Below are positions 22,906 to 35,699 of a stretch of DNA of 64,000 nucleotides, one piece after another. This DNA is from Stromatinia cepivora (taxonomy: Eukaryota > Ascomycota > Leotiomycetes > Helotiales > Sclerotiniaceae): positions 743,001 to 807,000 of the forward strand of contig RCTD01000004.1 in the NCBI GenBank assembly GCA_014898415.1, given 5' to 3'. Position 1 is the first letter of the stretch, and each line of letters opens with the position of its first letter. The notes under the pieces are model-generated. The model saw nothing but the letters and a program-made list of their open reading frames with translations. It was not told the origin of the DNA and did not search any database. The translations under genes were made by a program, and so were the position numbers.

Positions 22906-24770
22906 ATTATATTCTAAAAGATGTTTTGTTTTAGAAAGATAAAGATAATAAATAGTATTCTATTGTATTTCATTTCTGCAAATTGCAATTAACCAAAATG
23001 AATTATAAGATCTATGATAAGGAATTATTTAATATTATCGATTATCTTCAAAAGTGATATTAATATCTGGAAAGAATTGAGTATAAAATTGAAATCTATT
23101 CAGATCATTAGAACTTAGCCTATTTTATTATTGCCAAAGTATTGAATAAACAATAAACGAAATAAACTGAAATCCTATTTATTTACTAATTTATTATCAA
23201 TTATAAACCAAAAAAGCTAAACGAAAAGATAGATATATTTTCATATTTACTTCAATACCATTTTGAGAAAAGGGGGAATAAAGATCAATCGATTATAATA
23301 ATCTTATAATCAAAACACTTTTCTTATTTTATAGGATTAACAATCCTTATTTCATCAATACAATTATATAGTATTTCAATACCAAAATGGATTTCAGATT
23401 TCATCAAAAATGTCAAAGAAATAATCAAAAAGAATGATGATTATCAATATCAAATATAATCTTCTAATAAAGATATTGTTCTACAAAATAAACTTTTATA
23501 TCGAAAGAATTGTTTATAAATATTTAATGAATTTAGAAAAAGTATACTAGAATCTGAGTATAATATAAAAGTTGCTGGATATATAGGAATGAACAAAATT
23601 ATGGAATTTGTTATATACAACTTTTGGTAATCTAAATTGGAAGAAACAGTTCAATAATATATTGTAAATTGTTTTGAATATCAATAGAACAAAAATCCTT
23701 ATTATACAATCTATAGCAAACTATAACCCATCGAATTACATTACAAACTATAACATACAATCACAATAGATTTTATTATAAACCTATCAATATTTAATGA
23801 TTATAATAATATCTGGATTATAATAAATCCATTCATAAAAATGGTATATTTCATAATATTCAAAATTAAGGGTAAAAAGATAAAGGATTTTATCCGTATC
23901 TTTGCACGAACTTATTGAAGGTTATATAAAGTACCCATAGATATTATATCAAACCAAGACTCCCGATTTACTATAAGTTTATAGAAAGATTTTCTGAAAC
24001 TAATCGATATTAAGTTACAAATGAGCATTACTTTTTATCCCTAAATTGATGAACAAATCGAATATATCAATTAGATATTTGAAATCTATTTATAAGTATT
24101 TGTCAATTACGAAATATCTAATTGGAAAGATTTACTAATTACAATTGAATTTATATATAATAATTCGACAACAACCTTTACTGGATTAACCCTATTCTAT
24201 ACTAATTATAGTTTTTATCCGGTTATATATAATTCAATTATAAATCTATCCCGGAATCCGCATAGTTAGGTATATTTATACTGGATGATACAAATATATA
24301 AAAAAGCTAAAGAATATTTAAAGAAAAGTTATGAATGTATGAAAGTATAGATCGATAAAAGAAGAATTAAAATACTAAAGTATAAAGTAAAACAATTGGT
24401 AATATTAAATATTAAGAATATCAAAATCAAATATCCCATTAAAAAATTGAACAAAAGAATATTAGGACTCTTCAAGATCCAAAAGGTAATCTTTTCCATC
24501 ATTATCAAACTAATATTATTTAAGGGATAATATATCTATAATTCCTTTCACATTTCTTTCATTGAACTTTATTACATTAGTAATCAAATACCCCCTAACC
24601 CTGACCAAATCCTACAGAAAATAAATCCAATCGAATTAGAGTATTATATACAAAAGATAATAAACTCCATCGATATCAAAGATGATATAAAGTATCTTAT
24701 CAAATGATAAAAGTAGCCAACCAAAAAGCACTGGATTTAGGAACTATATGATCAATTCGATAGTAAAAGC
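22906..24770 (+). mobile_element. Relic of a chromodomain-type Ty3/Gypsy element (chromovirus)
   Basis: The plus strand carries degraded RNase H (about 22980-23240, with MNYKIYDKELFNII matching N-Y-x-x-x-D-K-E-L). It continues with an integrase zinc domain (about 23560-23700), an integrase core (about 23740-24260, with TIDFIINLSIF near the first Asp, NQDSRFT at the second and EQIEYIN at the Glu motif) and a C-terminal chromodomain-like stretch (about 24630-24750, YIQKIINSIDIKDDIKYLIK). Stops occur throughout, and the second catalytic Asp is Asn (S-D to S-N). No LTR is visible. It is unrelated at nucleotide level to the 7-kb family and is probably the oldest insertion here. Confidence 0.75.
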
Positions 24771-25090
24771 GCGAAGACAATGATAATAACATTTCACCAA
24801 CAGCAACCGTTCAAACCAATATCTAAAAAAGCTTTTAAGATTCTAATTAAGATTCGGGCCGAATCTTGATAAGAAAAGAGATAGTGTTATACAAAAAAAT
24901 GATTCCGAACTGAACTCCGAGTGAATTGAATAAATAAGATCTCATCCCATTTTTATATATAATGAGCTATCACACCTTATATATAATCATATATATAAAT
25001 TTAAATATTTTCCTACAATCCTAAGAGAGATCAGATTTAAAGGATCTTAGGAACCCTAAAAGATTATAGCTAAATTGAATATCATTCCAA
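24771..25090. other. AT-rich edge of the retrotransposon block
   Basis: No gene is seen. Base composition changes from very AT-rich to ordinary at about 25,080-25,100 (around TTGTTACAACGAACGACTACC), which marks the border of the RIP-affected block. Confidence 0.6.
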
Positions 25091-28000
25091 GCCTACTACC
25101 TTGTTACAACGAACGACTACCACCTATGTAATGACATGATTCCTGTTCTCATGAAGCTCTCGTCCGAGGCTTCAAGTGTAGCCATCGAGTAAGCCACAAA
25201 ATTCACCGTTCACTCTTGTCCAATTGCACCATGTGTGACTAGTAGTGAATACAATTTGTGTATTCACTATGAGATATCCCGTTATGACGTGACTTGAATG
25301 GAACAGCCTTTGTTTTCTCCCTACATGAAAGGTAGTATCATATAGCTTATGATTTGTGACTGATGTCAAATACATTCGCCCGGTAGATTGAACATTTACT
25401 CTTCAATACTATTCTATATATGAAGCTCCCATTCTATAGCAGCATTTCATACATCAAGCCTTACTTCTTAAATAGTATCTTGTACAGTAAGCATGCGTTC
25501 TTTGACTTGTGGGTATAGACACTAGGTTAATCCTTTATGATTTTACCATGCAGAACGTATACAGATAAGGCTAGGATTTTGCAGCGTGGTTGTGCTTTTT
25601 ACCATGCTAGGCATAATGATCCATGCGATTGAGATGCAGACTAAGTGTATCTCTTAGGTATGCTGAAGTATAAACATTGACTTTAGAGTCTTTTGGTGAT
25701 CTACCTTTCTTTCCTAGGTATTTTCCTCCGGATAGATGCATGAGACTTCATGCATATGATTGGTTTTGGTGATGCACTCTTAATTCGTGTAATGCATAAC
25801 TCCCGTGCTGTGCAACATATAGCCTCAACGTTCTGTTCAACCATTCGTTGAGGAAATGATGGGGGAATTTGGCTAATATCACCATTGCGTAACCATCATA
25901 ATTATAAATTGCGTTCTAGAGCACCTTGATACCATGAAACCTTGTTTCTAATTTCTGATCCCAGTATCATGCCCCTCCTTCTGCAAAGAGAACTTTCTTT
26001 TGTTGAAGACATTAAAAGGTACCCGGTAGTTGTAAGTTTGCGCAATGAAATTTAAGTCGCTTCAATACACTTCACGTGACATTTATCGCCAACTGCGCGA
26101 GCTGCGGCTGCTGAGAAATTACTCCACCTCACTAGCGTGGATTGTCCCATAGAAGGGGTCTTGGATGTTGAGCAACATTGGGAATATATATATACTGAAA
26201 TAATCCCATCTATTTGTAGTTTCTTGTTTATTCTCTCCTTGGAAGGAATTTTATATTTGTTTATTATTTTCTTTTACAAGCGTTGTTGAAAATCTGTCGG
26301 TTCGCTCACGATCTAACAATGAGATGAGATCCATCACGAATTCGAAATAAAAAAAGGGAAACTTATTTGAATTATTATTCCCTGTATCATAATCCAAAAA
26401 CGACCTGAAGCCTAGGGTCTTACTACCACCTCAAAAGGCGTTGCCCCCCTTGCGCAGGTGTGGCACTCCCTGTTTCCTGACTTTGCGTTGGTGTCGGAAC
26501 CCTTAAGATTCTTCCTTTGCAATTGCTTTCCACCTCACTCTTTGTTTGGCATTTTACTCGGAAGCGTTCCTTCCATCCTCATATCGACATGTGTCGAGAT
26601 AGCTGATTTAGAAGTAAATAAATTGGGGGTGATCTTCGGAAGACAAGTGATGACAGAAGATGAAGAGAAGTCTTTGAGTTCGATATACTTCCAAACAAGC
26701 ATGATTAAAAAGGATTCGAGCATGGCAGCCACTTTCATATCCAAATTTTTGACGACTACGAAAATGGCCTGGGAATTGGGTGATCGCAATCCTGCCAACC
26801 ACCTGTCAGCCCCGCCTTTATAAAGTTCCAGAAGCATCGAATACCATTTATTGGTAGCGAGTGTCGTCGCAATTCTCCACACCAGTCTCACCAACACTTC
26901 AGCATTACCGAGTCACTTTGGACCTTCCAAGAATAGGACCTACATATATAGAGACCGTACCGGTTCCCAAGACGCAGCAGAGGCGAAGATTTAATTCAAC
27001 GAAGCAAAAACCCGACACCAGAGATCCACCTTTCATATCATTGCGACAGACAGCATTCGCTATCTCTCAAAATCCTTCGATTTCAAGCCAGGCATGTAAT
27101 TAGCTGCAACGACGATGACGATGATGATGATGATGATGGGAGCGCAAGAAGTCTGGGTTAGGAAAGAGAGCATCGGCGAAAGGAAAGGTATCGAGAGTTT
27201 CGGAACCATCAAGGTATTTGTTATATTTCGAACTGCAAGATGTGCATTTCAATCTGAACACATTGGATATGTTTGGCAACATGGAAACTTACAGTTAAAG
27301 AAAATTTTCCGTTAAGGACTTTCGCTGTGCTATGCTAAATATCTATCAGGGATATGCAAAGGGAAGGAACCGACTTCACGGCGCGGGATTCCATTCCATG
27401 TCGCCGTACCTTCCCTCGTTTCGATTGAAGATTTCTTCATTATCTTTAATATCATCCGAGCAAAACGTTTTGAACTGAGAAAAATGTCCGCTCTATCCCC
27501 ATTCATTGCCCAGCACCTGCAAACTCGCATCTCAAAAGCAACGAATTCGGATTCCTAATACTGTACTCAACTTAGCATACGTCATTCGACAGATTCCTAA
27601 ATGACAAAACCACATAAAAATCCTTACGCCATGGTCGGAGTATGATAACCCGCACATCATTACATTGCTCGGTGCTTTGTATCAAAAGCCGCAATGGGTT
27701 ATTGGGGCCGGGGCGCATGTATAATTGTTTTCGATAACCAGCAGTTGGATTACCACGAATTGCGATACTGGGTACCTCCATTCGAAAGCTGATGGGAACT
27801 CCTGATCAAGGCTGTAAAATCGAACCACATACCCTGGCGATTTTGTCTACCATTTATGTACGGACTTAATTGGTAATGCTTGCGACGGATAGTACGGGAC
27901 TTAGCTTAAGGTGGCATTCAGGCTGTTTCCGGCCGGGTACCTACTTGGGCTCGGTGTTCAGCACCTGGCCCTCTCAAGCATGTGTGGAAAGCATTTCTGC

Positions 28001-31000
28001 ACTGACGAAAGATCGGAGCAATCGATTTGTGAAAGCACTGCCTAGGGTCAACGAATAACTAGATTCCCACGATGTTCTCTAGTTTTAGCGAGTGAATTCA
28101 CAAGGAAAGATCATACCACTTTGGCAAAGCAAAGTCCACTCGTTCCTGGAGCTTGGATTTCCTGAGACATCTCACTTGGGGGGACCAACGACGTTGACTA
28201 TACCCCAAATACGTATGCAACGATGACCTCGTTAGCTTGCATTTGCAACGGGGATTGGACCACGCGAGTCTCTTATTTTGGGTTCTTCTCGGGTGGACGG
28301 AAATTGATTGCAATGCGGCCCGGTCATGTACTAACTAGGAAGCTCTGCATGTTAAGCATCACCTCGGAAGGCTACAATAAGTCAATTTCGACCAAACTCC
28401 CGATAACAACTGGCTTGAAAGTACACAGCTGATCGTCTGAGCGTTCGATGGAATTTCTAGCTACGTGCATAATCGAAAGATAGTGCAGGATGCATGTTAA
28501 ACCACAAACAACTTTCATTAGGCATTTCTTACGAGTATGGAATTTCCAAAAAGGATTCAACATTATTCCTGTGCTTTATTACTTGCACGAGTGGTTCATA
28601 GCAATGTCAAGGGCCAGCACGAGTCAACCAGATAACAACATTTTATTTCTTCACCGCTCATACTGAAGCTAGAATCGGTTACGTCCCTCTCGTCCTAATC
28701 TCGGAGCGGTTATTCAAGGTTTCAACAACTTGTACAGCATCGCGCAAATACGAGGCCTCTTATGTTGGTATATGAAGTACTGGACTATCAACCAATGACT
28801 TCATGGCATACATGGATATAGTATCTCAGTCCATACCGGCTCGAGTCGACCCCCGCGAAGCCAAGTGACCCGATGACACCAACACAAGAATCCTTCTATC
28901 TGCCAGAACGTGGATTACGTTGTCTTTCGGGCCACGTTAGCTCTCGAATGGATCAGCACCATGGCAAAGGTTCAAAGCTCCCTCGGTCAAACTCATGAAC
29001 ATGATCGGAAAAATCACCCGAATTTGTTAATGCTCCGATTTCCCCCACCTTGGGTATCTTTAATGTGCCTCATACATGATACAACGAGCAATTGCTACCA
29101 ATTCTGCGGGAAGTCAGCAAGCCACCATCTCGGTTACTCACAGTTGGCGAAATCCACAACGCCTGTGCACGGGAAAAATTTTCATTATGATTTGCTAAGC
29201 TTTTAAGGGCTTCATCCTGCAGCCAGCTTGAGTTCTAAGGTATCGTTGAATGACATACACGTGTGCATCGCTATCCTATAAAGGTTTCTTACGCAGCAGC
29301 TTATGATGTCTCTTGCACCATTATTGGGTCATTTCCAAGGATATCCTTATCCTCTATACTCTATACTCTTGGACCATTAATGCAATGCACAAGTGTAGCA
29401 TGATATATGCATGGCCGGATTGACTTGCGAAATCAGTTTCTCGCTGTGGATAGCTTAAATCATCAATTATTTCTAGCGCTAATAAATATTCATGTCAAGC
29501 TATTGACGAAGTTGTATCAATCATCACGGATATCTAATTTTAGCCAATACACATTCAAATTTGCTAAATGCTGTTGCAACCACAATAATCTCTGCCGAAG
29601 AACCAAGCACCGCTGGACGGGGCTTTATGTAGGTAGACAGATTCCCGAAGCAAATTTTAGAGATGCGGCAAGCCCATGTCAAATCTCGGTCTGCTGATTG
29701 ATACGGTGACATTGAAAACAGTTGCCGATAATCCTGCCAAAAAAAAAATATGTTGCGAACAACCACACAACCTTTTAGGCGAGTGTCAAAATATCTTATT
29801 GGATGAATATGGGATGATGAACCATGGATTACACGACTTACGACCCATGAAATTATTAGTTCATTGAAGAACAAAATACCACATTACCAATATTGGGCAA
29901 ATGGCCTTTTAAAAGTTAAAAAGGTCTTTAGCGTGGGAGAGAGAAAAAAAAAAAAACTGATGTTGTGGAATCAAAAATGGGTCCATCTTTTTTTTTGGGT
30001 GGTTTTAAATGAACAGAACAAGTGGGACGGAATATAATCCTTGGTGGAACTCTTGCGAACACGCACTTTTGGACTTTCCATGCACATCATCTTTTTCAAT
30101 TTTTCTTAATTTCCAATTTCTAATTTCCAGGCATGTCGGGGTCTAAGCTTGTAAAGTTCAACATGGGCAAAAATAAATGCCCACTTCGGATATATCCACC
30201 GTAAATTAAAGCAGTTGTAGTTCACAATTTTAGTATCCGGATCCTCCGAATACTTTCCACACATTCATACATTTTGCATGGCCTTGGAAAAGTTACAACA
30301 AGTCCCATGTTCCTCGAGTCGTCGCTAGAACATTTCAGAACATTTCAGCGAATGTTCCTTCTCGTTTCAAGCCCCACTTCTGTTTTTTTTATGCCCAACG
30401 AAGAGGTTATTTCATATCAAACTTTACGCAATGAGGTAGGTTCCTAGGGCCCTAGACCTATCTAGTATTTGTGCGAAGTTTTAGTCCCATGCTTGCAGGT
30501 AACTAGGTAACGGATTCTAGTGTCTAATTGAAGCCCCTTCTCAAATCAAGGGCTTTGCTGTACAGTTGTCGTATTCTCTACAATGATCTAATGTCGTTCG
30601 TCTTGTAGCTTCATCGCGTCCTGTGCTTGTTCACTTGGCTTCAGCAAGGATGTTTCAACTCCTTCGTATTAATGCCATCTTAGCTATTCCTAGTCGCGCT
30701 ACGATTCCAATATGTGTCACGGGCCGTTGCGTCTAAGGGGTCATACAAGCTTCGTCATTATCATGAGTCCGTTTTGTTACGACGGAAACTTTATCTCCTA
30801 CTGGTTACCATGCTCCGGAACTTCCATATGCACAACCTCTGTAGCAATTAACCAACCCCACAAGGCCTTGCTGAGTTGCTGGGCTTCTCAGTTCTCCATT
30901 ATCCCATGTTCATCTTACCCTTGGATGATCAGCAACCAGTACCATGTACCATGTCACACCATCGTGGGTCCACACCGCTTGCTAATGTGTTATTACTGCA

Positions 31001-31299
31001 TTACAATACTGATAATCTCCAATCTGACGAAGAGCAAATAATAAGCTACACGACAACCGTTGAGCTCCGCATTTTAAAAACGGTTGTTACCCTACCCTTC
31101 ATCGCAGATAGATTTAATGTTTCTTCAACCGAGGATATCCCAACCATTAAGTACTTAATTTGTCGAAGGCCCGAGAGACTCTCCTTCCCTTCTCACATAT
31201 TTATATTAGTTCTTCATCTTCAACTCGACATACTCAACACATTTCATCTCTTTTACCATTCATCACAATATATCTACATACACATTCAACACATTCATC
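25091..31299. other. Long region without a supportable gene
   Basis: Base composition is ordinary but no open frame resembles a protein family I know. The largest frames (26458-26823 plus and 26535-26897 minus) overlap on opposite strands and have no recognisable motif. A GAT microsatellite is at 27110-27138, and short A-runs lie near 29740 and 29946. The last 500 bp before 31300 should contain the promoter of the dioxygenase gene, with CT- and CA-rich stretches (31190-31295) typical of fungal 5' leaders. Confidence 0.5.
27110..27138. repeat. GAT/GAC trinucleotide microsatellite
   Basis: About nine units of GAC and GAT in a row, in a stretch without a supported gene. Confidence 0.8.
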
Positions 31300-32637
31300 A
31301 TGGCACCCAGTCGACTTACAGAAGAGGATGAAGTAGCTGTCCCGGATATTAGCTACGACATTAACCTCCCATATAACCATGTATCCGATGAATACGATCA
31401 GAGCTCAAAACGTCGAACAGAATTTCCAAATTACCTTCCATCGGTAAGTGTTTAGGCTCAATTCCATATCATCAGCCAGCCACTAACAACCACAAAGTGG
31501 GAAGACGATGTCTGGTTCGACGAGTTTCAGCACTTCGAGTATCATGACCCAGCCCTGCGAGCCAATAAGTCTAAGCCAAACCTTTTCAATGGTGGTGTGA
31601 AAGCCAAGCACATCACACCTAAAATGGGAACCATTTTGACTGGCGTAAAATTAGAGGAGCTCTCTGATGAAGGCAAAGACGAGCTTGCTCTTTTGATAAC
31701 CGAACGAAAAATTGTTGTTCTCCGCGAACAATCCGACTTTCTCCATTCCGGACCCCAATTCCAACAAGACTTCATGTCCTATTTTGGGCCTTTGAGCATT
31801 CAGCCTGTATCTGGTTCCGTCAAAGGACACCCTCCTTTCCATGTTATTCATCGCGATCACAACGAAGAAGAAATCGCAAATTTCTTCCAGAAAAAGTTGA
31901 CTTCAACACTCTGGCATCATGATGTCAGCTACGAAAAACAGCCACCTGGATATATTATGCTTGGCAGTAAGTTTTAAACCTAACTATAAAAAGGAGCATA
32001 TCTAACACCCAACCAGTATTAGCATGCCCCGATGTTGGTGGTGACACCGTCTTTGCCGATACAGTGGAAGCCTACACACGCCTCTCACCCACATTCCGCG
32101 CCATGATCCAGGACTTGAAGGCAACCCATTCGTCACAAAAGATGATCGGTTATGCCCGTGCCGCACGAGGAACCGTCCGAACCGACCCGATTGATTCCCT
32201 GCACCCAATCGTTCGCGTACATCCCATCTCGGGCGAAAAGGCCCTTTATCTCAACTCGGAGTTTTTAACCGATATTGTCGGGCTCAAGGATGGAGAGAAA
32301 GAGATGCTTGTGAAATTCCTGGTCGATCATGTTTGTATGGGTCATGATTTCCAAGCTAGAGTAGGATGGGAAAAACACTCAGTGGTTATGTTTGATGGGA
32401 GAAGTACTCTTCGTACGTTTTTATCTTTCTTACTATTCTTTTCACATGCAAGTTCTAACGAAGAATTCAGATACCGCGACCGTAGACTATGATTCCCGTA
32501 TTCAAGCCCGCCACCTTTTCCGCTTGGCAGCCATGACCGAAAAACCCATCTCGGTCGCTGAATGGGAAGCCCATCTCCATGATGACAAATCCTCCGAGAC
32601 GTCGGAATCTTCAAATTCGAGCGTGAGCTCGGATTAA
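31300..32637 (+). CDS. TfdA/TauD-family 2-oxoglutarate- and Fe(II)-dependent dioxygenase
   Basis: Four exons (31300-31443, 31498-31966, 32017-32412 and 32471-32637) joined by three GT-AG introns of 54, 50 and 58 bp give 391 residues. The TauD fold is recognised by WHHDVSYEKQPPG, whose H188-x-D190 pair would bind iron; by the distal iron ligand H337 in STLHTATVDYD, created at the third splice junction; and by the following RHLFRL, whose Arg would bind 2-oxoglutarate. Family members oxidise taurine, other sulfonates or related small acids using oxygen and 2-oxoglutarate; the substrate here cannot be read from sequence. The fungal relatives I know of are the JLP1-type sulfonate dioxygenases. No signal peptide is visible, so it is probably cytosolic. 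The start ATG is in ATCATGGCACCC context. The C-terminus is Ser/Glu-rich. Confidence 0.9.
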
Positions 32638-33817
32638 GGGATGGGACGTGAGATGAGACGAAAAGTTTTTTGGATTTTTTATTTATTGCAAGCAAGCGGG
32701 GATACCAATACCAAACGTTTTGATTTTCTTTGCTATTTTCGTTTTTAATTTTATCTCTTTTTGTTTGGGGTTCAGTTTTAGAGGGCTTCTTTCTTCTCAC
32801 GATGTATACCGGGAAAAAATATTTTCCTTTCGAATTCTTGGGGTTTGGGCCAGGGGTTTGGGGGTGATGGTTGATATGTTGGGGTTCTACCTACTGTTAC
32901 TAGGGTTGTCCTGTGCAGGCGATCTGGCTTGGAGTTTGTTTACTTTTAGGCTATCTATCCACTAATGATTTGTTCATGAAAGATCTACAATATCAATATT
33001 AGTACGATTGAAAGCCCAATCTCGAATCCAAAATATGCCCAGTTTCTTGATATTGTTGTGTTTGCATCACTGCGACTTATTTCTCTGTGTCGTTTCAATC
33101 ATTTGGTGGCCAATTTTATTTATTATATCCCGAAAGTTCCAGAGCTAGCTATACAATACGTGGAAAAGCAGGTATGGGGTTATTTTTACGTATGGAAAGG
33201 TTAATTCACGATTATATATGTGAATGTGATAGATTACCAGTATCTGTATGTGGATGTTCGGCTTACGGAAAGGGAAGAAAGGTTCTACAGCATGTGTTTG
33301 GAGAGGGGAATGCGAATAGAGGGGTGCAGTGCAGATTGCATGCTTAGCCTCACCTCACGTCAGAAGCTGCTAGGTTAATGATGGACCATTCAGATGGTGT
33401 ACCGCTTTTTGTGCGCTTTTGGTCTCGATGTTTATTTGATGGGGAAGTGAGTGAGTGTGTGAGGATGTTTTGTCATGTTGCGTTTTTGGATTTGGGGGTG
33501 GAATGTTGATGATCGTGATGGGATTTGGATTTCGATTGAGGGGTTTTGTAGAACTATGTATGTGAATGCGCTTTGATGGCTGCAGCCTATGATGTATGGT
33601 GTATGCGATGCGTATGCGTATCTATGCATATGTATGTGCGAGGGTGGATGAGTGGGAGGGTTTGTCGATTTATTGGATTAAGATTGATGATGTAGGGCTT
33701 CTGATGTTTGCGAATCGAATTATGATGCGGACTGGCATGGCTTGTCATGAGAAGTTTGGTAGCTAGGTAGGGAGGAACGGAGATGGTTCAATCAGGTACG
33801 GAAGTTACGGAGGTCAC

Positions 33818-33846
33818 GAATGAATGAATGAATGAATGAATGAATG
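33818..33846. repeat. GAAT tetranucleotide microsatellite
   Basis: Seven consecutive GAAT units. Confidence 0.85.
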
Positions 33847-34219
33847 GACGAACGGTGAGGTGGATGGTGATTGGGGGTAGGACTGACTACAGACAGTATC
33901 GCATGCTTCTTCTGTAGATTATAGCTACCTGGCTGGCTACATACTATTTTCGATTCCGTCATTGATGGATGGATAATATTTGTTTGATATTGATAATAAA
34001 GAAAGGCCTGCCAATATTACATATTACCTACCATTCCAACAATTCAACGAAGTCTTCCCTTCGCACCCAGACCGGCAGCGGAGTTAAGACCGATCGACAA
34101 CAAAAGATATTGGCATTCTATTCGCATTGGACATTGGCATTTTCATCTAATGCCACGCGATATATTTGCTGATGAATCTGACAATATCTCTATACTGCGA
34201 CTTTGAATCTAGATGCCTG

Positions 34220-34256
34220 ATTCATTTATTCATTTATTCATTTATTCATTTATTCA
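34220..34256. repeat. ATTC/ATTT microsatellite
   Basis: Four to five units of ATTCATTT in a row. Confidence 0.85.
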
Positions 34257-34492
34257 CACGAGTCGAAGTTCTATCTAATTTATCCAATTTATTTCTCTTG
34301 GCTAGGTAGCTAGGTAGCTAATTCTTCTATCCTTTTATAACTTATTATTAATATGCCTTAAACACTACATACATACAACATGCATAGGTATACTAGTACT
34401 CGTAAAAGCACAAAAATCAGATCGCTCGGGATATTTCATCACCGTCTTACCTACCATTGGAACGAAATTGACCGACCGACGATGCATAATAC

Positions 34493-34521
34493 CACATCAC
34501 ATCACATCACATCACATCACA
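34493..34521. repeat. CATCA pentanucleotide microsatellite
   Basis: About five units of ATCAC in a row. Confidence 0.85.
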
Positions 34522-34930
34522 AACCTAGTCAAATTATCGAGCTCGTACCCCGTGCGTACTCCGTACTTTAGATTAAAGATGAGGATTAATATTAATTTGA
34601 AGTTTAAAAAAGATTAATTTAAATAAAGGACGATGAGTGGAGTTCTTGCTCCGAGTCATTATCATTACATGTATTTACGCTGTAGACTGTAGCTATCATT
34701 GTTATAGCTAGGTAATATAACAATATCGTCGATTTGATGGCTATGCTAATTTATTTCATGATATCAATGTTAAAAATTAAAATACATACCTAATATGTAC
34801 CGTACCGCTGGACCGGAAATTTCATGGATACAGTACCTATCTGTAGGAGCTACCTACCTACCTGGACTCCTGGAGGCTGATGATACCCTGATGTGCACGT
34901 ACGGGTAAGGCCAGCGAGCGATGTCATCTT

Positions 34931-34990
34931 CATACCATACCATACCATACCATACCGTACCACACCTCCGTACCATACCATACCATACCG
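34931..34990. repeat. CATAC pentanucleotide microsatellite
   Basis: An array of CATAC units with a CGTAC variant and a short interruption (CACACCTCCG). Confidence 0.85.
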
Positions 34991-35331
34991 AGTAGGTTAA
35001 CCAATATCCCATCCATCAAAATCTCATCTTACATATAGCTTCCCAGACACCCAGTCCAGTACCGCACGCACAGGCATGTTTAAAATCCGTAACCACTTAA
35101 CATTTAACATTTAACACCCAACGTTTTTCATCCCGGGTGAGATCTTCACCTACACCTTCACCGACTTTTGCTTCCAGGAGAGTGGTTCGTGGGATGCTAG
35201 CTATTATGCTATCATGCTAGGTAGCTTACATGTAGATTGTAATTTTAGGTTCGTAAGGCAGATAATTGAAAATGTCAATGTCAATATTAATATCGATGTA
35301 GATATGCGGCTCAGCGGCGAGAGGGCGAGAA

Positions 35332-35430
35332 GGTGAGATGAGATGAGATAAGATAAGATTTGATGGGAGATACTATCTCACCTCATCTCATATCTATCAT
35401 ATCATATCATATCATATAATATAATATCAT
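35332..35430. repeat. Clustered GAGAT and CATAT microsatellites
   Basis: GAGAT/AAGAT units at 35332-35358 are followed by ATCAT/CATAT units at 35393-35430. Confidence 0.8.
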
Positions 35431-35699
35431 CACATTCCTTCAAAAAAGCCAAGAATATTTTCACATGTGGTTGGATGAGTGCATACGTAAACTATTGATC
35501 ATGATGAAGAATAATGATGCAGATTCAGTATATAGACAAATGAGACGTGCAGTTGTGAATCACGAGAGGTCAGATCAGCTTATTTGCAGCATTTGCTTCA
35601 GGTGTTGAATATATGCATCATAATTCAGACTCATGTGATACTTTAGGTTGTCTTTGTTATGTGGAATCGGACGAGAGGACATTGCTTTCGGTTACTTTC

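Larger units (their letters stand above)
32638..35699. other. Spacer rich in microsatellites between dioxygenase and aldo-keto reductase
   Basis: No gene is supported. The two flanking genes converge. The spacer contains many short tandem repeats, listed separately, and dispersed TAGGTAGC motifs (for example 34303-34320 and 34851-34864). Confidence 0.6.

Noticed and set aside
26458..26897. Overlapping open frames of about 120 codons on both strands
   Set aside because: No family motif in either, and opposite-strand overlap is common by chance. Kept only as a note in the region entry.
33818..35430. CRISPR-like regular repeats
   Set aside because: The units are 4-5 bp microsatellites without spacers, in a eukaryotic context.
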